DNA of 64,000 nt from Sphingomonas sp. HMP6 (GCF_013374095.1 NZ_AP022672.1:3489501-3553500), one strand, 5' to 3'; shown: positions 1 to 9,968, counted from the stretch's first letter. Numbers and translations are program-made. Notes: generated by a model not told the origin, from the letters alone.

Positions 1-1128
1 GGCGGCGGTGCGCTTGTAGATCGGGGCGTTGAGCTTGAGATGCTCGCGAATGCCTTTGGGGGTCAGGCGAACGAGCTTGGGCAGCACTTCCTCGATCTTG
101 GCTTCGCTGACCGATCCGGTGCCGTGCAGATCGACATAGAGCGACAGCGGCTCGGCAATGCCGATCGCATAGCTGAGCTGGATCGTGCAGCGGCGCGCCA
201 GACCAGCGGCGACAACGTTCTTCGCCATATAGCGGCTGACATAGGCGGCCGAGCGGTCGACCTTGGTCGGATCCTTGCCGCTGAACGCGCCGCCGCCATG
301 CGGGGCAGCACCGCCGTAGGTGTCGACGATGATCTTGCGGCCGGTCACGCCCGCATCGCCGTCCGGCCCGCCGATTTCAAAGGCACCCGTCGGGTTGATG
401 TAGATCGCGGTGTCGTCCGAGATGAAGCCCTCGGGCAGCACGTCGTGCAGCACGCCGCTGACGTACTTGTGCAGTTCGTCGTACAGCGCCGGGTTGGCAT
501 TGTCGCCCTGCAGGCAATAGCCCGCCGCGTGCTGGGTCGAGACGACCAGAGCGGTCGCGCGGACCGGCTTTTCGTCCTTATATTCCAGCGTGACCTGGCT
601 CTTCGCGTCGGGCTCTAGGAACGGAGCCGCGCCCGAATGGCGATCGGCGGCCATCCGCTCGAGGATTTTGTGGCTGTAATAGAGCGTCGCGGGCATCAGG
701 CCCGGCGTCTCGTCGGTGGCGTAGCCGAACATGATGCCTTGGTCGCCAGCGCCTTCATCCTTGTTCGCGCCTTCGTCCACGCCCATCGCGATTTCCGCCG
801 ACTGGCCGTGGAGGTTGTTGTGAAACGCGAAGGTTTCCCAGTGGAAGCCCGACTGCTCATAGCCGATCTCGCGCACGGTGTTGCGGACCGCCGCTTCGAT
901 CTCGGCGAGCGCGCCGTCGGCCCATTGGCCATTCTCATACACGCCCTTGCAGCGGATTTCGCCGGCGAGCACGACCAGATTGGTGGTGGTCAGCGTTTCG
1001 CACGCGATGCGCGCATAAGGGTCCTTGCTCAGGAACAGATCGACGACGGTGTCGCTAATCTGGTCGGCGACCTTGTCTGGATGGCCTTCGGAGACCGATT
1101 CGGAGGTGAAGAGAAAACTGGAACGCAT
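1..1128 (-). CDS. metK: S-adenosylmethionine synthetase (3' end cut by window edge)
   Basis: Makes S-adenosylmethionine from methionine and ATP in the cytoplasm. The frame is open from the ATG at 1128 to base 1, giving 376 residues; the family is about 400, so roughly the last 25 residues lie outside the window. Visible signatures are the N-terminal SEGHPDK motif (about residues 13-19), the [12 protein letters not shown] loop near residue 120 and the [16 protein letters not shown] segment in the last third. It lies downstream of lnt on the same strand, 75 bp away. That gap carries a hairpin covering its Shine-Dalgarno sequence (separate entry), which suggests translational control. SpeD encoded further right in the window would be one consumer of its product. 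Confidence 0.97.
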   Translation of the reverse strand, partial: MRSSFLFTSESVSEGHPDKVADQISDTVVDLFLSKDPYARIACETLTTTNLVVLAGEIRCKGVYENGQWADGALAEIEAAVRNTVREIGYEQSGFHWETFAFHNNLHGQSAEIAMGVDEGANKDEGAGDQGIMFGYATDETPGLMPATLYYSHKILERMAADRHSGAAPFLEPDAKSQVTLEYKDEKPVRATALVVSTQHAAGYCLQGDNANPALYDELHKYVSGVLHDVLPEGFISDDTAIYINPTGAFEIGGPDGDAGVTGRKIIVDTYGGAAPHGGGAFSGKDPTKVDRSAAYVSRYMAKNVVAAGLARRCTIQLSYAIGIAEPLSLYVDLHGTGSVSEAKIEEVLPKLVRLTPKGIREHLKLNAPIYKRTAA

Positions 1129-1137
1129 GTGATGGGA

Positions 1138-1154
1138 TCCTCAATGGTTGAGGA
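1138..1154 (-). promoter_or_regulatory. Hairpin sequestering the metK ribosome-binding site
   Basis: In the metK sense strand the leader forms UCCUCAA-CCA-UUGAGGA, a perfect 7-bp stem with a 3-nt loop. Its 3' arm contains GAGGA, the only good Shine-Dalgarno, 9 nt before the ATG at 1128. Upstream in the leader is a CAACGGCC element. The layout (ligand-responsive leader with the SD in a helix) resembles translational SAM-sensing leaders of alphaproteobacterial metK genes, and CAACGG plus ACCAUUG are reminiscent of the SAM/SAH class. No match to a riboswitch consensus was verified. Confidence 0.5.
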
Positions 1155-1203
1155 GAGCTTTGGCCGTTGCCATGCCTGATATAAAGCTTTCCTTATATGC
1201 GCC

Positions 1204-2754
1204 CTATCGCGCGAACCGCCGGAACGCAATCGCGGACAATACCAGTATCAGCGCCACAAGAAATGCCATCAGGTTGCCGACACGCGCGAACAGCGTGGGT
1301 GCGGCGGCGGGCGGGATGGGCAGTTCGATCGCGCCGGCTTTCTCCGCCGGGACCTGTGCGAGCACGCGGCCCTGCGCGTCGATGATCGCGGAAATGCCGG
1401 TCGGTGTTGCGCGGATCACGGGCAACCCCTCCTCGATCGCGCGCATCCGCGCTTGGGCGAGATGCTCGGCGAGCCCCCATGGGCCATACCAACTGTCGTT
1501 CGAGGGGTGGAAGATGAAGGCGGGGCGGTGCGCCGGGTCGACGACTGCGCCCGAGAAGATGATTTCGTAGCAAATCTGGAACCCGACCGCGCCGAACGGT
1601 GGCAGCGATAGCGTGGCCGGGCCTTTGCCGGCGGCGAAGTCGAACTCGCCGGGCACGAGCCGCGACAGGCCGATCGCCGACATCAGCGGGCGCGCGGGCA
1701 GATATTCGCCCCACGGCACGAGATGCGCCTTGTCGTAGCGGTCGCGAATGGCGCCTTTCGAATCAAAGATGAAGATGGAGTTGGTCGCGGCGCTGACATT
1801 GCCCGCCGCGTCGAATTTCAGCGCATTGCCGCCGGTTAGCACGATGTCGTTCGGGCCGAGCAACGCAGCGATCCGCGCGCGCGTGACGGCGGGAGCGCCT
1901 TTCCAATAATAGGCCGGCGGGTAGCCGTATTCGGGCAGGAAGCGCAACGCGCCCTCGGGCCAGACGATCAGGCGCGGGGCGGGGCCGGGGGTGCCGCTGA
2001 GCTTGGCGAGGGCTGTGAGGTTGGCCTCGGCATAATCCTCGCGCGGGCGCTGTTCCTGGTCGAGATTGGGTTGCACGACGCGGATGCGGGGGGCGTTGGC
2101 TTCGGCTGACTTGACCAGGGTTGGAGCGCCGCCCCAAGATAGGATCGTTAAACAACCGATCAGAAACAGAAAAGTCGTTGGAACGCGACCCCAACGAAGC
2201 CCTTCATCTTTGAGGGCCATTAACAAGATGCCCGCGAGCAGCACCGTCATCCCTGAAAGGGCATAGGTCCCGACATACATAGCAAGCGTCGAGATCGGAT
2301 ATACTGGCAGCCATACCTCCGACAGCGGGTTCCACGGATAGCCGGTCAGCATCGTACCGCGCAGATATTCGGTGGATATCCACGCCGCCGCGAAGATCAG
2401 CACGAATGCCGTATCGGGCCGCGCGCGCCGGAAGCGCCAGGCGACCGCGCCGGCCGCCATCGGAAAGATCGCCAGATAGACCGACAGCAATACCGGCGCG
2501 ACGATCCCGAGCGCCTGCGGCATCGCGTCCTGAAAGGTGAAGGCCTTGGCGATCCAGTAATTGCCGACCGTGAAATGCGCGAGCCCGAACAGCCACCCGC
2601 GCCACAGCACCGCCTTCAGGCTCGGCGCGGAATGAGTAAGCCACATCCACGCGGCGAAGCACGCGAGCGTGACGGGCCACCACCCGAGCGGCGCGAATCC
2701 CGTTGCGGCGATTCCACCGAGCAGGAGCGAGAAGAGGGCGGGGCGGGCGGTCAT
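1204..2754 (-). CDS. lnt: Apolipoprotein N-acyltransferase
   Basis: Adds the third acyl chain to the N-terminal cysteine of lipoproteins at the inner membrane. The N-terminal half is hydrophobic with several membrane segments (LLLGGIAATGF, ACFAAWMWL and others). The C-terminal half is a nitrilase-like domain with the expected Glu (VWPEGALRF), Lys (DKAHLVPWGEY) and Cys (QICYEIIF). A final membrane segment precedes the stop. The frame extends back to a TTG at 2796, but neither start has a clear SD; the ATG at 2754 gives 516 residues and is preferred. In related genomes lnt follows corC directly; here three unrelated genes separate them. metK follows downstream. Confidence 0.95.
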   Translation of the reverse strand: MTARPALFSLLLGGIAATGFAPLGWWPVTLACFAAWMWLTHSAPSLKAVLWRGWLFGLAHFTVGNYWIAKAFTFQDAMPQALGIVAPVLLSVYLAIFPMAAGAVAWRFRRARPDTAFVLIFAAAWISTEYLRGTMLTGYPWNPLSEVWLPVYPISTLAMYVGTYALSGMTVLLAGILLMALKDEGLRWGRVPTTFLFLIGCLTILSWGGAPTLVKSAEANAPRIRVVQPNLDQEQRPREDYAEANLTALAKLSGTPGPAPRLIVWPEGALRFLPEYGYPPAYYWKGAPAVTRARIAALLGPNDIVLTGGNALKFDAAGNVSAATNSIFIFDSKGAIRDRYDKAHLVPWGEYLPARPLMSAIGLSRLVPGEFDFAAGKGPATLSLPPFGAVGFQICYEIIFSGAVVDPAHRPAFIFHPSNDSWYGPWGLAEHLAQARMRAIEEGLPVIRATPTGISAIIDAQGRVLAQVPAEKAGAIELPIPPAAAPTLFARVGNLMAFLVALILVLSAIAFRRFAR

Positions 2755-2807
2755 GCGGTGAGCTATCGCTTGCACTGTGGCATTCGGCAACTCCAAGGTT
2801 CGCGCCT

Positions 2808-2905
2808 CCCCGGCGAAGGCCGGGGCCCAGTCGAGAAACAGGCGATATCTGGGCGCGCTGTTCGTTACATCCGCCTGCGCAACTGGGCCCCGGCCTTCGC
2901 CGGGG
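2808..2905. repeat. Long inverted repeat (REP-like, GC-rich)
   Basis: Two 24-nt arms (2808-2831 and 2882-2905) are exact reverse complements, separated by 50 bp. Each arm is itself partly palindromic (CCCCGGCGAAGGCCGGGG core). It sits between the divergent lnt and VOC genes. This looks like a dispersed intergenic palindrome of the sort common in sphingomonads rather than a gene-specific regulator. Confidence 0.8.
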
Positions 2906-2956
2906 TGGAATGCGTTGGTAGGTGACGACGAAAGACGACCGAGTTAAACCGCCGCA

Positions 2957-3373
2957 ATGACCCGCCCCTTCCACCTCGCTTTCCCCGTTCACGATCTCGC
3001 CGCTGCGCGCGCTTTCTATGGCGGGACGCTCGGCTGCACCGAGGGGCGCAGCGCCGATGCGTGGATCGATTTCGATCTGTTCGGCCATCAGATCGTCGCG
3101 CATCTCGATCCTGCGGCGAAACCTGTGGCAGTCTCCAACCCGGTCGACGGGCATGACGTTCCGGTGCCGCATTTCGGCGTCGTGCTGACCATGCCCGATT
3201 GGCAGGCGCTCGCCGATCGCCTCACCGCAGCGGGCACGCGCTTCGGCATTGCGCCGCACATCCGCTTCGTCGGCCAACCCGGCGAACAGGCGACGATGTT
3301 CTTTTGCGATCCATCCGGCAACGCGCTGGAGTTTAAGGCGTTCAAGGACGACGCGATGTTGTTCGCCACCTGA
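2957..3373 (+). CDS. VOC superfamily (glyoxalase/dioxygenase-like) protein
   Basis: 138 residues with a single vicinal-oxygen-chelate fold: [22 protein letters not shown] at the N-terminus, and [16 protein letters not shown] at the C-terminus with the usual DPxGNxxE metal-ligand signature. Members bind a divalent metal and act as lyases, isomerases, dioxygenases or resistance proteins; the substrate cannot be read from sequence. It is divergent from lnt and 11 bp upstream of the next plus-strand gene, so the pair is probably co-transcribed. Confidence 0.85.
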   Translation: MTRPFHLAFPVHDLAAARAFYGGTLGCTEGRSADAWIDFDLFGHQIVAHLDPAAKPVAVSNPVDGHDVPVPHFGVVLTMPDWQALADRLTAAGTRFGIAPHIRFVGQPGEQATMFFCDPSGNALEFKAFKDDAMLFAT

Positions 3374-3384
3374 AGGATAAACGA

Positions 3385-3687
3385 TTGAGCGACCCGATCA
3401 CCCTCGACATCCCCCACAAACTCGGCCTCGACGCCGCCAAGGCGCGCATCGGCGGCGGCATCGGCAAGCTCGCCGAGATGTTTCCCGGCGGCGCGGCGGT
3501 CGATCATCGCTGGGAGGGCGACACGATGCACTTCACCGTCGCCGCCATGGGGCAGCGCGTCGCCAGTCGGTTGACCGTGAGCGCGGCCAAGGTTCATGCC
3601 GAAGTCGACTTGCCGCCGTTCCTCGCGCTGTTCGCCGACAAGATCCGCGCGAAGCTCGCGAAGGAAGCGCCGAAGATGCTGGAGTAA
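3385..3687 (+). CDS. Polyhydroxyalkanoic acid system (PHA granule-region) family protein
   Basis: 100 residues from a TTG start, MSDPITLDIPHKLGLDAAKARI, typical of the short polyhydroxyalkanoic acid system family (PHA_gran_rgn). These proteins are found near PHA genes but have no established activity, and no PHA synthase is visible here. It follows the VOC gene by 11 bp. The convergent neighbour ends about 105 bp away beyond a large palindrome that probably ends transcription from both sides. Confidence 0.7.
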   Translation: MSDPITLDIPHKLGLDAAKARIGGGIGKLAEMFPGGAAVDHRWEGDTMHFTVAAMGQRVASRLTVSAAKVHAEVDLPPFLALFADKIRAKLAKEAPKMLE

Positions 3688-3694
3688 ACCCCGC

Positions 3695-3785
3695 CCGTTC
3701 GCCCTGAGCTTGTCGAAGGGCCGGTTGCCACAGGCGACACCTTCGCTTGTGGCACGCGGTGCTTCGACAAGCTCAGCACGAACGG
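3695..3785. repeat. Nested intergenic palindrome between convergent genes
   Basis: Outer arms 3695-3717 and 3763-3785 (23 nt, two mismatches) carry the CTGAGCTTGTCGAA motif and its reverse complement. An inner stem TGCCACA/TGTGGCA lies at 3726-3732 and 3748-3754. It fills the gap between two convergent genes and could act as a bidirectional terminator. The motif is a dispersed sphingomonad repeat; a related half-copy lies at about 17282-17325. Confidence 0.75.
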
Positions 3786-3792
3786 ACTACCT

Positions 3793-5118
3793 TTACTTCG
3801 CGCTCACCCGCCAGATCGTATTCCCGACATCGTCCGCCACCAGCAGCGCGCCGGTCGCATCGGTAATGACGCCGACCGGGCGGCCTTGCGCTTCGCCCTT
3901 GGCGTTTAGGAAGCCGGTCAGAACATCAACCGGCTTGGTCCCCTTCACCGGGAAACCCCGGTCGCCGAACGGTACGTACGCGACCTTATAGCCCGACACC
4001 GGCACGCGGTTCCACGACCCATGCTCGCCGACGAAGGCGCCGTTGGCGAAGTTCGGTCCGAGCTTTGCGTCATTCGCAAACGTCAGTCCGAGCGCCGCGA
4101 CGTGGGGACCCATCGCAAAGTCGGGCCGCTTCGAATATTCCTGCAGCGCGGGATTTTCGGGCTCGACGCGGAAATCCTGATGCCCGCCCCAATAATACCA
4201 GGGCCAGCCGAAATGGTCGCCGATCCCGACGCGCGTGATGTAATCGGGCACGATGTCCGACCCGAGCATGTCGCGCTCGTTCACCGCGACCCACAAAGCG
4301 CCCGATTTCGGTTCGAACGCCATGCCCTGCGGGTTGCGCAATCCCGCGCCATAGACGCGGAAGGTCTTGGCCTTCACATCGACCTGCAGGATGTTGGCGC
4401 GGAATTTCTCCGCCTTCATGCCCTTTTCGGCGATGTTGGTGGCCGATCCGACACCGACATACAGATATTGCCCGCCCGGATCGGCCAGCAGCGTGCGCGC
4501 CCAATGATTGCCGCCGCCGTTCAGCGCGATGACCTTTTCCGGTTTGGCGTCGATCTTGGTCTGGCCGGGCGTGAAGGGAAAGCGCAGTAGCGCATCGGTG
4601 TCGGCGATGTAAAGATAGCCGCCCATCAGCGCCATGCCGGTTGGCGAATTCAACCCGCCGATCAGCACTGTCTTAGCCTCGGCCACGCCGTCGCCATTGG
4701 TATCGCGCAGCAACGTGATGCGGTTGGGCGAGGCGACGCCAGCGCCGCCCTTCTTCATCAGATAGCCCATCACCATGCCTTCGATGCCCTTGGCGTCGCG
4801 CGGCGGCGAATTGGTCTCGGCAACCAGAATGTCGCCATTGGGCAAGCGGTAGAGCCAGCGCGGATGTTCGAGCCCGCTGGCGAACGCTGCAACTTTCAGC
4901 CCGGCGGCGGCGACCGGCGTCGCTCCATTCTTCCAGCCGATCGCATCGGCGACCGCGACCGTCGGGATCGTCTGCGCGCGCGCCGGCGAAATCTTGGGCC
5001 GCTCGCCCTGCACCGCGGTGATCGGCAAGCGCGCCGGATCGGGCTGCAACGCCCACCACACGGCACCGCCGCCCAGGACGACCGCAATCGCCAGGATGAT
5101 GAGGATATGTTTGCGCAT
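3793..5118 (-). CDS. Sorbosone dehydrogenase-like PQQ/beta-propeller protein
   Basis: 441 residues starting MRKHILIILAIAVVLGGGAVWW, an uncleaved anchor or signal sequence, so it acts in the periplasm. The rest is a glucose/sorbosone dehydrogenase-type beta-propeller, with HPRWLYRLPNGDILVAETN, NRITLLRDTNGDG, GLRNPQGMAFEPKSG and GDHFGWPWYYWGG. Relatives use PQQ to oxidise sugars or aldehydes; the substrate here is unknown. It begins 5 bp after corC stops, so it is probably read with the phoH-ybeY-corC operon, although it is not part of that set in most alphaproteobacteria. Confidence 0.85.
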   Translation of the reverse strand: MRKHILIILAIAVVLGGGAVWWALQPDPARLPITAVQGERPKISPARAQTIPTVAVADAIGWKNGATPVAAAGLKVAAFASGLEHPRWLYRLPNGDILVAETNSPPRDAKGIEGMVMGYLMKKGGAGVASPNRITLLRDTNGDGVAEAKTVLIGGLNSPTGMALMGGYLYIADTDALLRFPFTPGQTKIDAKPEKVIALNGGGNHWARTLLADPGGQYLYVGVGSATNIAEKGMKAEKFRANILQVDVKAKTFRVYGAGLRNPQGMAFEPKSGALWVAVNERDMLGSDIVPDYITRVGIGDHFGWPWYYWGGHQDFRVEPENPALQEYSKRPDFAMGPHVAALGLTFANDAKLGPNFANGAFVGEHGSWNRVPVSGYKVAYVPFGDRGFPVKGTKPVDVLTGFLNAKGEAQGRPVGVITDATGALLVADDVGNTIWRVSAK

Positions 5119-5123
5119 TGGGA

Positions 5124-6047
<924 letters not shown>

Positions 6048-6056
6048 GGCGGGCGT

Positions 6057-6566
6057 TCAATCCTCTTCGAGCAAATACGGGTCGGCCAGACCGAGGGCGG
6101 CAAGGGCGTCGATCTCGATCGCCTCCATCGCCTCGGCTTCCATCCCGACCATATGATCATACCCTAGCAAATGCAGCGTGCCATGCACGATCAAATGCGT
6201 GGCGTGATCGTGCAGCGTGATGCCTTTCTCTGCCGCCTCGCGCGCGCAGGTCTCGAACGCGAGTACGATGTCGCCGAGCAGCACTTCGCCATCGTCGCTA
6301 TTCTGGCCGATCGTGTCGAGCAGATCGGCCTGCACCATCGGGAAGGACAGCACGTTGGTCGGCTTGTCCTTCTGCCGATATTGCGCGTTGAGCGTCTGCA
6401 CTTCGGCATCGTCGGTCAGCCGGATCGAGATTTCGACCGAGGCCGGGCCGGTGGCGAGTTCGCCGTGCGGGGTGCGGCTGATCGCGGCGGTCGCGGCGCG
6501 GGTGGCGAGGGTGTCCCAGTCGTGAGGGGGCCAGATGTCTTCTTGGCTGAGTTCGACGAGGATCAT
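6057..6566 (-). CDS. ybeY: rRNA maturation endoribonuclease YbeY
   Basis: 169 residues. The zinc-binding motif HLIVHGTLHLLGYDH (HxxxHxxxxxGxDH) near residue 135 is the family signature, preceded by the NVLSFP motif. YbeY takes part in 16S rRNA 3' processing and ribosome quality control. Its ATG (6564-6566) overlaps the vapC stop (6563-6565) in an ATGA arrangement, so translation of ybeY is now coupled to a toxin gene rather than to phoH, its usual upstream neighbour. Confidence 0.95.
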   Translation of the reverse strand: MILVELSQEDIWPPHDWDTLATRAATAAISRTPHGELATGPASVEISIRLTDDAEVQTLNAQYRQKDKPTNVLSFPMVQADLLDTIGQNSDDGEVLLGDIVLAFETCAREAAEKGITLHDHATHLIVHGTLHLLGYDHMVGMEAEAMEAIEIDALAALGLADPYLLEED

Positions 6567-6961
6567 GCTAGGTCCGTTTCCGCAAAGTCATTGCCCTTGT
6601 ACAGCAACTGAGCACGGTTCGCCTTGGCGCACGCATAAGCAAAGCAATCGCCCATGTTGAGCTTGGCGGGATGACCGGTGCCCTTGCCATAACGGTGATA
6701 GGCCTCGATCGCGGTGCGGCTTTCGGTCTGGCCGATCGGGACCAGCCGGACGGCGAAGTCGCTGACGAACGAATCCACCTCGGCGAGAATATTGACGATC
6801 GGAACCGTCCTCTTCACGGCGATCGCGCGGGCCGCCTCCCACAGCGAAATGGCCGAGCACAGGACTTCGTCGGCCTCGCCAAAGCGCTGCTCTATGGCAG
6901 GCGCATCGGGTTCGTCGGTCATAATCGCGACCATCGCAGAGGCGTCGAGGAACGCGATCAA
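6563..6961 (-). CDS. vapC: VapC-family PIN-domain toxin
   Basis: 132 residues with the PIN nuclease pattern: MIAFLDASAMVAI (first Asp), LWEAARAI (Glu), LNMGDCFAYACAK (third acidic residue) and LLYKGNDF (fourth Asp). VapC toxins cut tRNA or rRNA and are neutralised by the VapB partner. The start overlaps the vapB stop by 4 nt, typical of TA pairs, and the stop overlaps the ybeY start by 4 nt. All four acidic residues are present, so the toxin looks intact. Confidence 0.9.
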   Translation of the reverse strand: MIAFLDASAMVAIMTDEPDAPAIEQRFGEADEVLCSAISLWEAARAIAVKRTVPIVNILAEVDSFVSDFAVRLVPIGQTESRTAIEAYHRYGKGTGHPAKLNMGDCFAYACAKANRAQLLYKGNDFAETDLA

Positions 6962-7212
6962 TCTTCATCCTCGTCGTTTAGCGAATCGTAGAACGCTTTG
7001 TCGGCTTCGAGCCCGGTCGGTTCGCCCAGCGGATGCGCAGCGCGCCACGCGGCAAAGCGCTCGTGAACGCTCTGGCTCCGCTCCGCTTCGAGCGCCCGTT
7101 TGCGATGCACCAGTGCGTCATGGACCGCAGCAGTCTTGCTGCTGCCGAGCAAGGCGGCAACTTCGCGCGCGAGATCTGCAGTATCGTGATTCTTGATGTA
7201 GAGCGACGCCAT
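6958..7212 (-). CDS. vapB: VapB-family antitoxin (Rv0623-like)
   Basis: 84 residues with the Rv0623-type ribbon-helix-helix N-terminus, MASLYIKNHDTADLAREVAALLG, followed by SKTAAVHDALVHRKR and an acidic C-terminal tail (SLNDEDED) that would bind and block VapC. Such antitoxins repress their own operon; a palindromic operator lies at 7223-7254, just upstream. The 47 bp between vapB and phoH hold the only room for its promoter. Confidence 0.88.
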   Translation of the reverse strand: MASLYIKNHDTADLAREVAALLGSSKTAAVHDALVHRKRALEAERSQSVHERFAAWRAAHPLGEPTGLEADKAFYDSLNDEDED

Positions 7213-7222
7213 TGGAGCCTCC

Positions 7223-7254
7223 GGGATATCCTAAAATGTATCGAAGGATATCCC
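7223..7254. promoter_or_regulatory. Inverted-repeat operator upstream of vapBC
   Basis: GGGATATCCT (7223-7232) and AGGATATCCC (7245-7254) are perfect inverted repeats with a 12-bp spacer, 11 bp before the vapB start; each arm contains the GGATATCC palindrome. Position and symmetry fit an autoregulatory VapB-VapC binding site over the promoter, ending just before the phoH stop codon. No clear -35/-10 pair can be assigned. Confidence 0.6.
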
Positions 7255-7259
7255 TGCCG

Positions 7260-8267
7260 TCAATCGGACTTCCCCTCATACGCCTCCACGATGCGCCCGA
7301 CAATCGGATGGCGCACGACGTCGCCCGAGCCGAACCGGCAGATCGACAGGCCTTCGACGCCCTCCAGCCGCCCGACTGCATCGTTTAACCCGGACGCATT
7401 CATGCCGCCCGGAAGGTCGGTCTGCTTGGGGTCACCGCACACCACCATCCGGCTGTTCTCGCCGAAGCGGGTGAGGAACATCTTCATCTGGGCGGGCGTG
7501 GTGTTTTGCGCCTCGTCTAGGATGATGAACGCGTCCGCCAGCGTACGGCCGCGCATGAAGGCGATCGGCGCGATCTCGATTTCGCCGCTGGCGATGCGGC
7601 GCTCGACCTGTTCAGCCGGCAGGCAATCGTTGAGCGCGTCGTAGAGCGGCCGCAGATACGGATCGACCTTCTCCTTCATGTCGCCCGGCAGGAAGCCGAG
7701 TTTCTCGCCTGCCTCGACCGCGGGACGCGACAGAATCAAGCGCTGGATGCTGCCGGTGATGAGCTGCGCGACGGCTTGCGCGACGGCAATATAGGTCTTG
7801 CCGGTGCCCGCTGGCCCGAGCGCGAAGATGATGTCGTTGCCCAGCAGTTCGCGCATATAATGCGCTTGCGCCATCGTGCGCGGGACGATCGTCTTCTTGC
7901 GCGTGCGGATCATGATCTGCGGTGCCCCACCGCCGCCGCCGGAATCGGCCTGGATGATCCCGGCCAGCGTCGGCTCGCTCGACATCGCGATCACCGCCTC
8001 GATCAGCCCGGTATCGACCACTTCTCCGCGCACGATGCGGTTGTAGAGGCCGTGGAGCACGTCGCGTGCCTGCGCGACCGATTCGGCGGTACCCTCCAGC
8101 CCGACCTTGTTGCCGCGCGCGGTGATGTAGACGCCGAGGCGGCTTTCGAGCGCGAGCAGGTTTTTGTCGAATTCACCGAACAGTTGCGCCATCAATTGCG
8201 GACGGTCGAACACCAATTCGGCCCGGCTGCGATCGCCGGATTGTGCGGGGACGGGCTTGCGGCTCAT
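7260..8267 (-). CDS. phoH: PhoH-like ATPase
   Basis: 335 residues from the ATG at 8267, with AGGA placed 6 nt upstream; the open frame runs further back to 8462 without a ribosome site and is rejected. The C-terminal half is a P-loop ATPase with Walker [16 protein letters not shown] and Walker [24 protein letters not shown], followed by [14 protein letters not shown]. An N-terminal KH-like domain is present. PhoH partners with YbeY in RNA metabolism, and the two genes normally adjoin; here vapBC lies between them. Confidence 0.95.
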   Translation of the reverse strand: MSRKPVPAQSGDRSRAELVFDRPQLMAQLFGEFDKNLLALESRLGVYITARGNKVGLEGTAESVAQARDVLHGLYNRIVRGEVVDTGLIEAVIAMSSEPTLAGIIQADSGGGGGAPQIMIRTRKKTIVPRTMAQAHYMRELLGNDIIFALGPAGTGKTYIAVAQAVAQLITGSIQRLILSRPAVEAGEKLGFLPGDMKEKVDPYLRPLYDALNDCLPAEQVERRIASGEIEIAPIAFMRGRTLADAFIILDEAQNTTPAQMKMFLTRFGENSRMVVCGDPKQTDLPGGMNASGLNDAVGRLEGVEGLSICRFGSGDVVRHPIVGRIVEAYEGKSD

Positions 8268-8436
8268 GCAATTCCTTCGGGCGAAAGAGGGCGTGACGGC
8301 GATAGCGGAAGGATGAAGCGGCGGCGCTGGGCGCGGCGAGATGAGGGGGACTGCATCCGGCCCCGAGTTTGGCAGAGCGACCGGCGATAGAATAGCGAAA
8401 AGTGCTGTGGCGGCGTCGTTTCGTGCCGTGGAAGCG

Positions 8437-8583
8437 TCAGCGCCGCAACCCGATCCGCTCAAGCACGATGCGCAGGCCCGACCACAGGATCATCCCCACG
8501 CCCGCCGCGATATAGACCCACAGGCCAACCGGATTTCGTTTCCATTGCGGCGGCACGAGATCGGTCGGGGCGGGTTTTGGCAT
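8437..8583 (-). CDS. Small single-span membrane protein, 48 aa
   Basis: An ATG at 8583 opens a 48-codon frame ending TGA at 8437-8439. The product starts MPKPAPTDLVPPQWKRNPVG, has one hydrophobic span (LWVYIAAGVGMILWSGL) and a basic tail. It sits between miaB and phoH on the same strand, in an otherwise empty 387-bp gap. The ribosome site is weak. The proline-rich head plus one helix looks like a genuine small inner-membrane protein; I recognise no family. Confidence 0.5.
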   Translation of the reverse strand: MPKPAPTDLVPPQWKRNPVGLWVYIAAGVGMILWSGLRIVLERIGLRR

Positions 8584-8654
8584 GAGTTTATTGTGGACCG
8601 AATGCGGTCGCTTGTCGAGTTTCTTACCGTCTTTCGCATTCGCGGGAGAGGGCT

Positions 8655-9968
8655 CTAGGCGGAAGGCGCCGCCAACACTCCCAGCATCGAATTCGCGCCT
8701 GCTTCGGCGAGCGTTACCGCGACCAGATCACCGATCGCCGCATCGCTGACCAAATGGACCGATTGGAGCCATGGACTCTTGCCGATCAACTGGCCGGGCA
8801 GCTTGCCCGTGCGTTCGAGCAGCACCTGGCACGTTCGCCCCACGGTTGCGGCATTGAACGCCGCCTGATCGCGGTTGAGCGCGGCCTGCAGGCGCTGCAG
8901 CCGGTCGTCCATCACGTCTTCGGGGACCTGCTCGCCCATCGTTGCGGCGGGGGTGCCGGGGCGCGGGCTGTATTTGAAACTGTAGGCTTGCGCGTAGCCG
9001 ACGGCCTCCACCAGCGAGAGGGTTTCGAGGAAATCCGCCTCGGTTTCGCCGGGGAAGCCGACGATGAAATCGCCCGACAGTGCGATGTCGGGCCGCGCGG
9101 TGCGGACGCGGTCGAGAATGCGCAGGTAGGAGTCGCGCGAATGGCTGCGGTTCATCGCCTTAAGGATGCGGTCGCTGCCCGATTGCACCGGCAAATGCAG
9201 GAACGGCATCAGTTTTTCGATGCTCGCATGCGCGTCGATCAACCCTTGCGTCATGTCGTTGGGGTGGCTGGTGGTATAGCGGATGCGGGCGAGGCCCTCG
9301 ATTTCGTCGAGCTCGGCGATCAGATCGTGCAGGCCTTTGCCCGCATCTTCCCACGCATTCACATTCTGCCCGAGCAGTGTGATTTCGCGCGCCCCCGCAT
9401 CGACCAGCGCGCGTGCTTCGTCGACGATCTGCCCCCAGCCGCGCGAGACTTCGGCACCGCGCGTATAGGGGACGACGCAATAGGTGCAGAATTTGTCGCA
9501 TCCCTCCTGCACCGTCAGGAAAGCGCTCGGCGGCACGCGGCGGCGCGCGGGGAGGTGGCCGAACTTCATGTCGACCGGCATGTCGGTATCGAGCGCCGCT
9601 TCGCCGCGCGCGGCCTTTGCCACCAGCTCGGGCAGATTGTGATAGGCTTGCGGGCCGACCACGACATCGACCTTGGCGCGCCGCACGATCTCCGCGCCCT
9701 CGGCTTGCGCGACGCAACCGGCGATCGCGATCATGGGCGCGCGGCCCTGCTTGGCGGCGTCCTTGCGCAAGCGACCGATGTCCGAATAGACCTTCTCGGT
9801 CGCGCGTTCGCGAATGTGGCAGGTGTTGAGCACGACCAGATCGGCATCGGCAGGTGCGACCTGAGTCAGGCCCTGCGCGGCCATCAGTTCGGCCATGCGA
9901 TCCCCGTCATAGACGTTCATCTGGCAGCCGAACGATTTGACGGCATAGGTTTTGGGCGCGGGTTTCAT
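8655..9968 (-). CDS. miaB: tRNA-2-methylthio-N6-dimethylallyladenosine synthase
   Basis: 437 residues, the usual length for this radical-SAM methylthiotransferase that thiomethylates A37 of tRNAs reading UNN codons. The N-terminal UPF0004 domain has its three cluster cysteines ([21 protein letters not shown]). The radical-SAM motif [15 protein letters not shown] is near residue 155, and a TRAM domain closes the protein (about 370-435). It uses Fe-S clusters that could be supplied by the SUF and NfuA systems encoded in this window. Confidence 0.97.
   Translation of the reverse strand: MKPAPKTYAVKSFGCQMNVYDGDRMAELMAAQGLTQVAPADADLVVLNTCHIRERATEKVYSDIGRLRKDAAKQGRAPMIAIAGCVAQAEGAEIVRRAKVDVVVGPQAYHNLPELVAKAARGEAALDTDMPVDMKFGHLPARRRVPPSAFLTVQEGCDKFCTYCVVPYTRGAEVSRGWGQIVDEARALVDAGAREITLLGQNVNAWEDAGKGLHDLIAELDEIEGLARIRYTTSHPNDMTQGLIDAHASIEKLMPFLHLPVQSGSDRILKAMNRSHSRDSYLRILDRVRTARPDIALSGDFIVGFPGETEADFLETLSLVEAVGYAQAYSFKYSPRPGTPAATMGEQVPEDVMDDRLQRLQAALNRDQAAFNAATVGRTCQVLLERTGKLPGQLIGKSPWLQSVHLVSDAAIGDLVAVTLAEAGANSMLGVLAAPSA

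Noticed and set aside
8268..8462. Upstream extension of PhoH (65 residues)
   Set aside because: No ribosome site at 8462, while AGGA precedes the ATG at 8267, which gives the conserved N-terminus.
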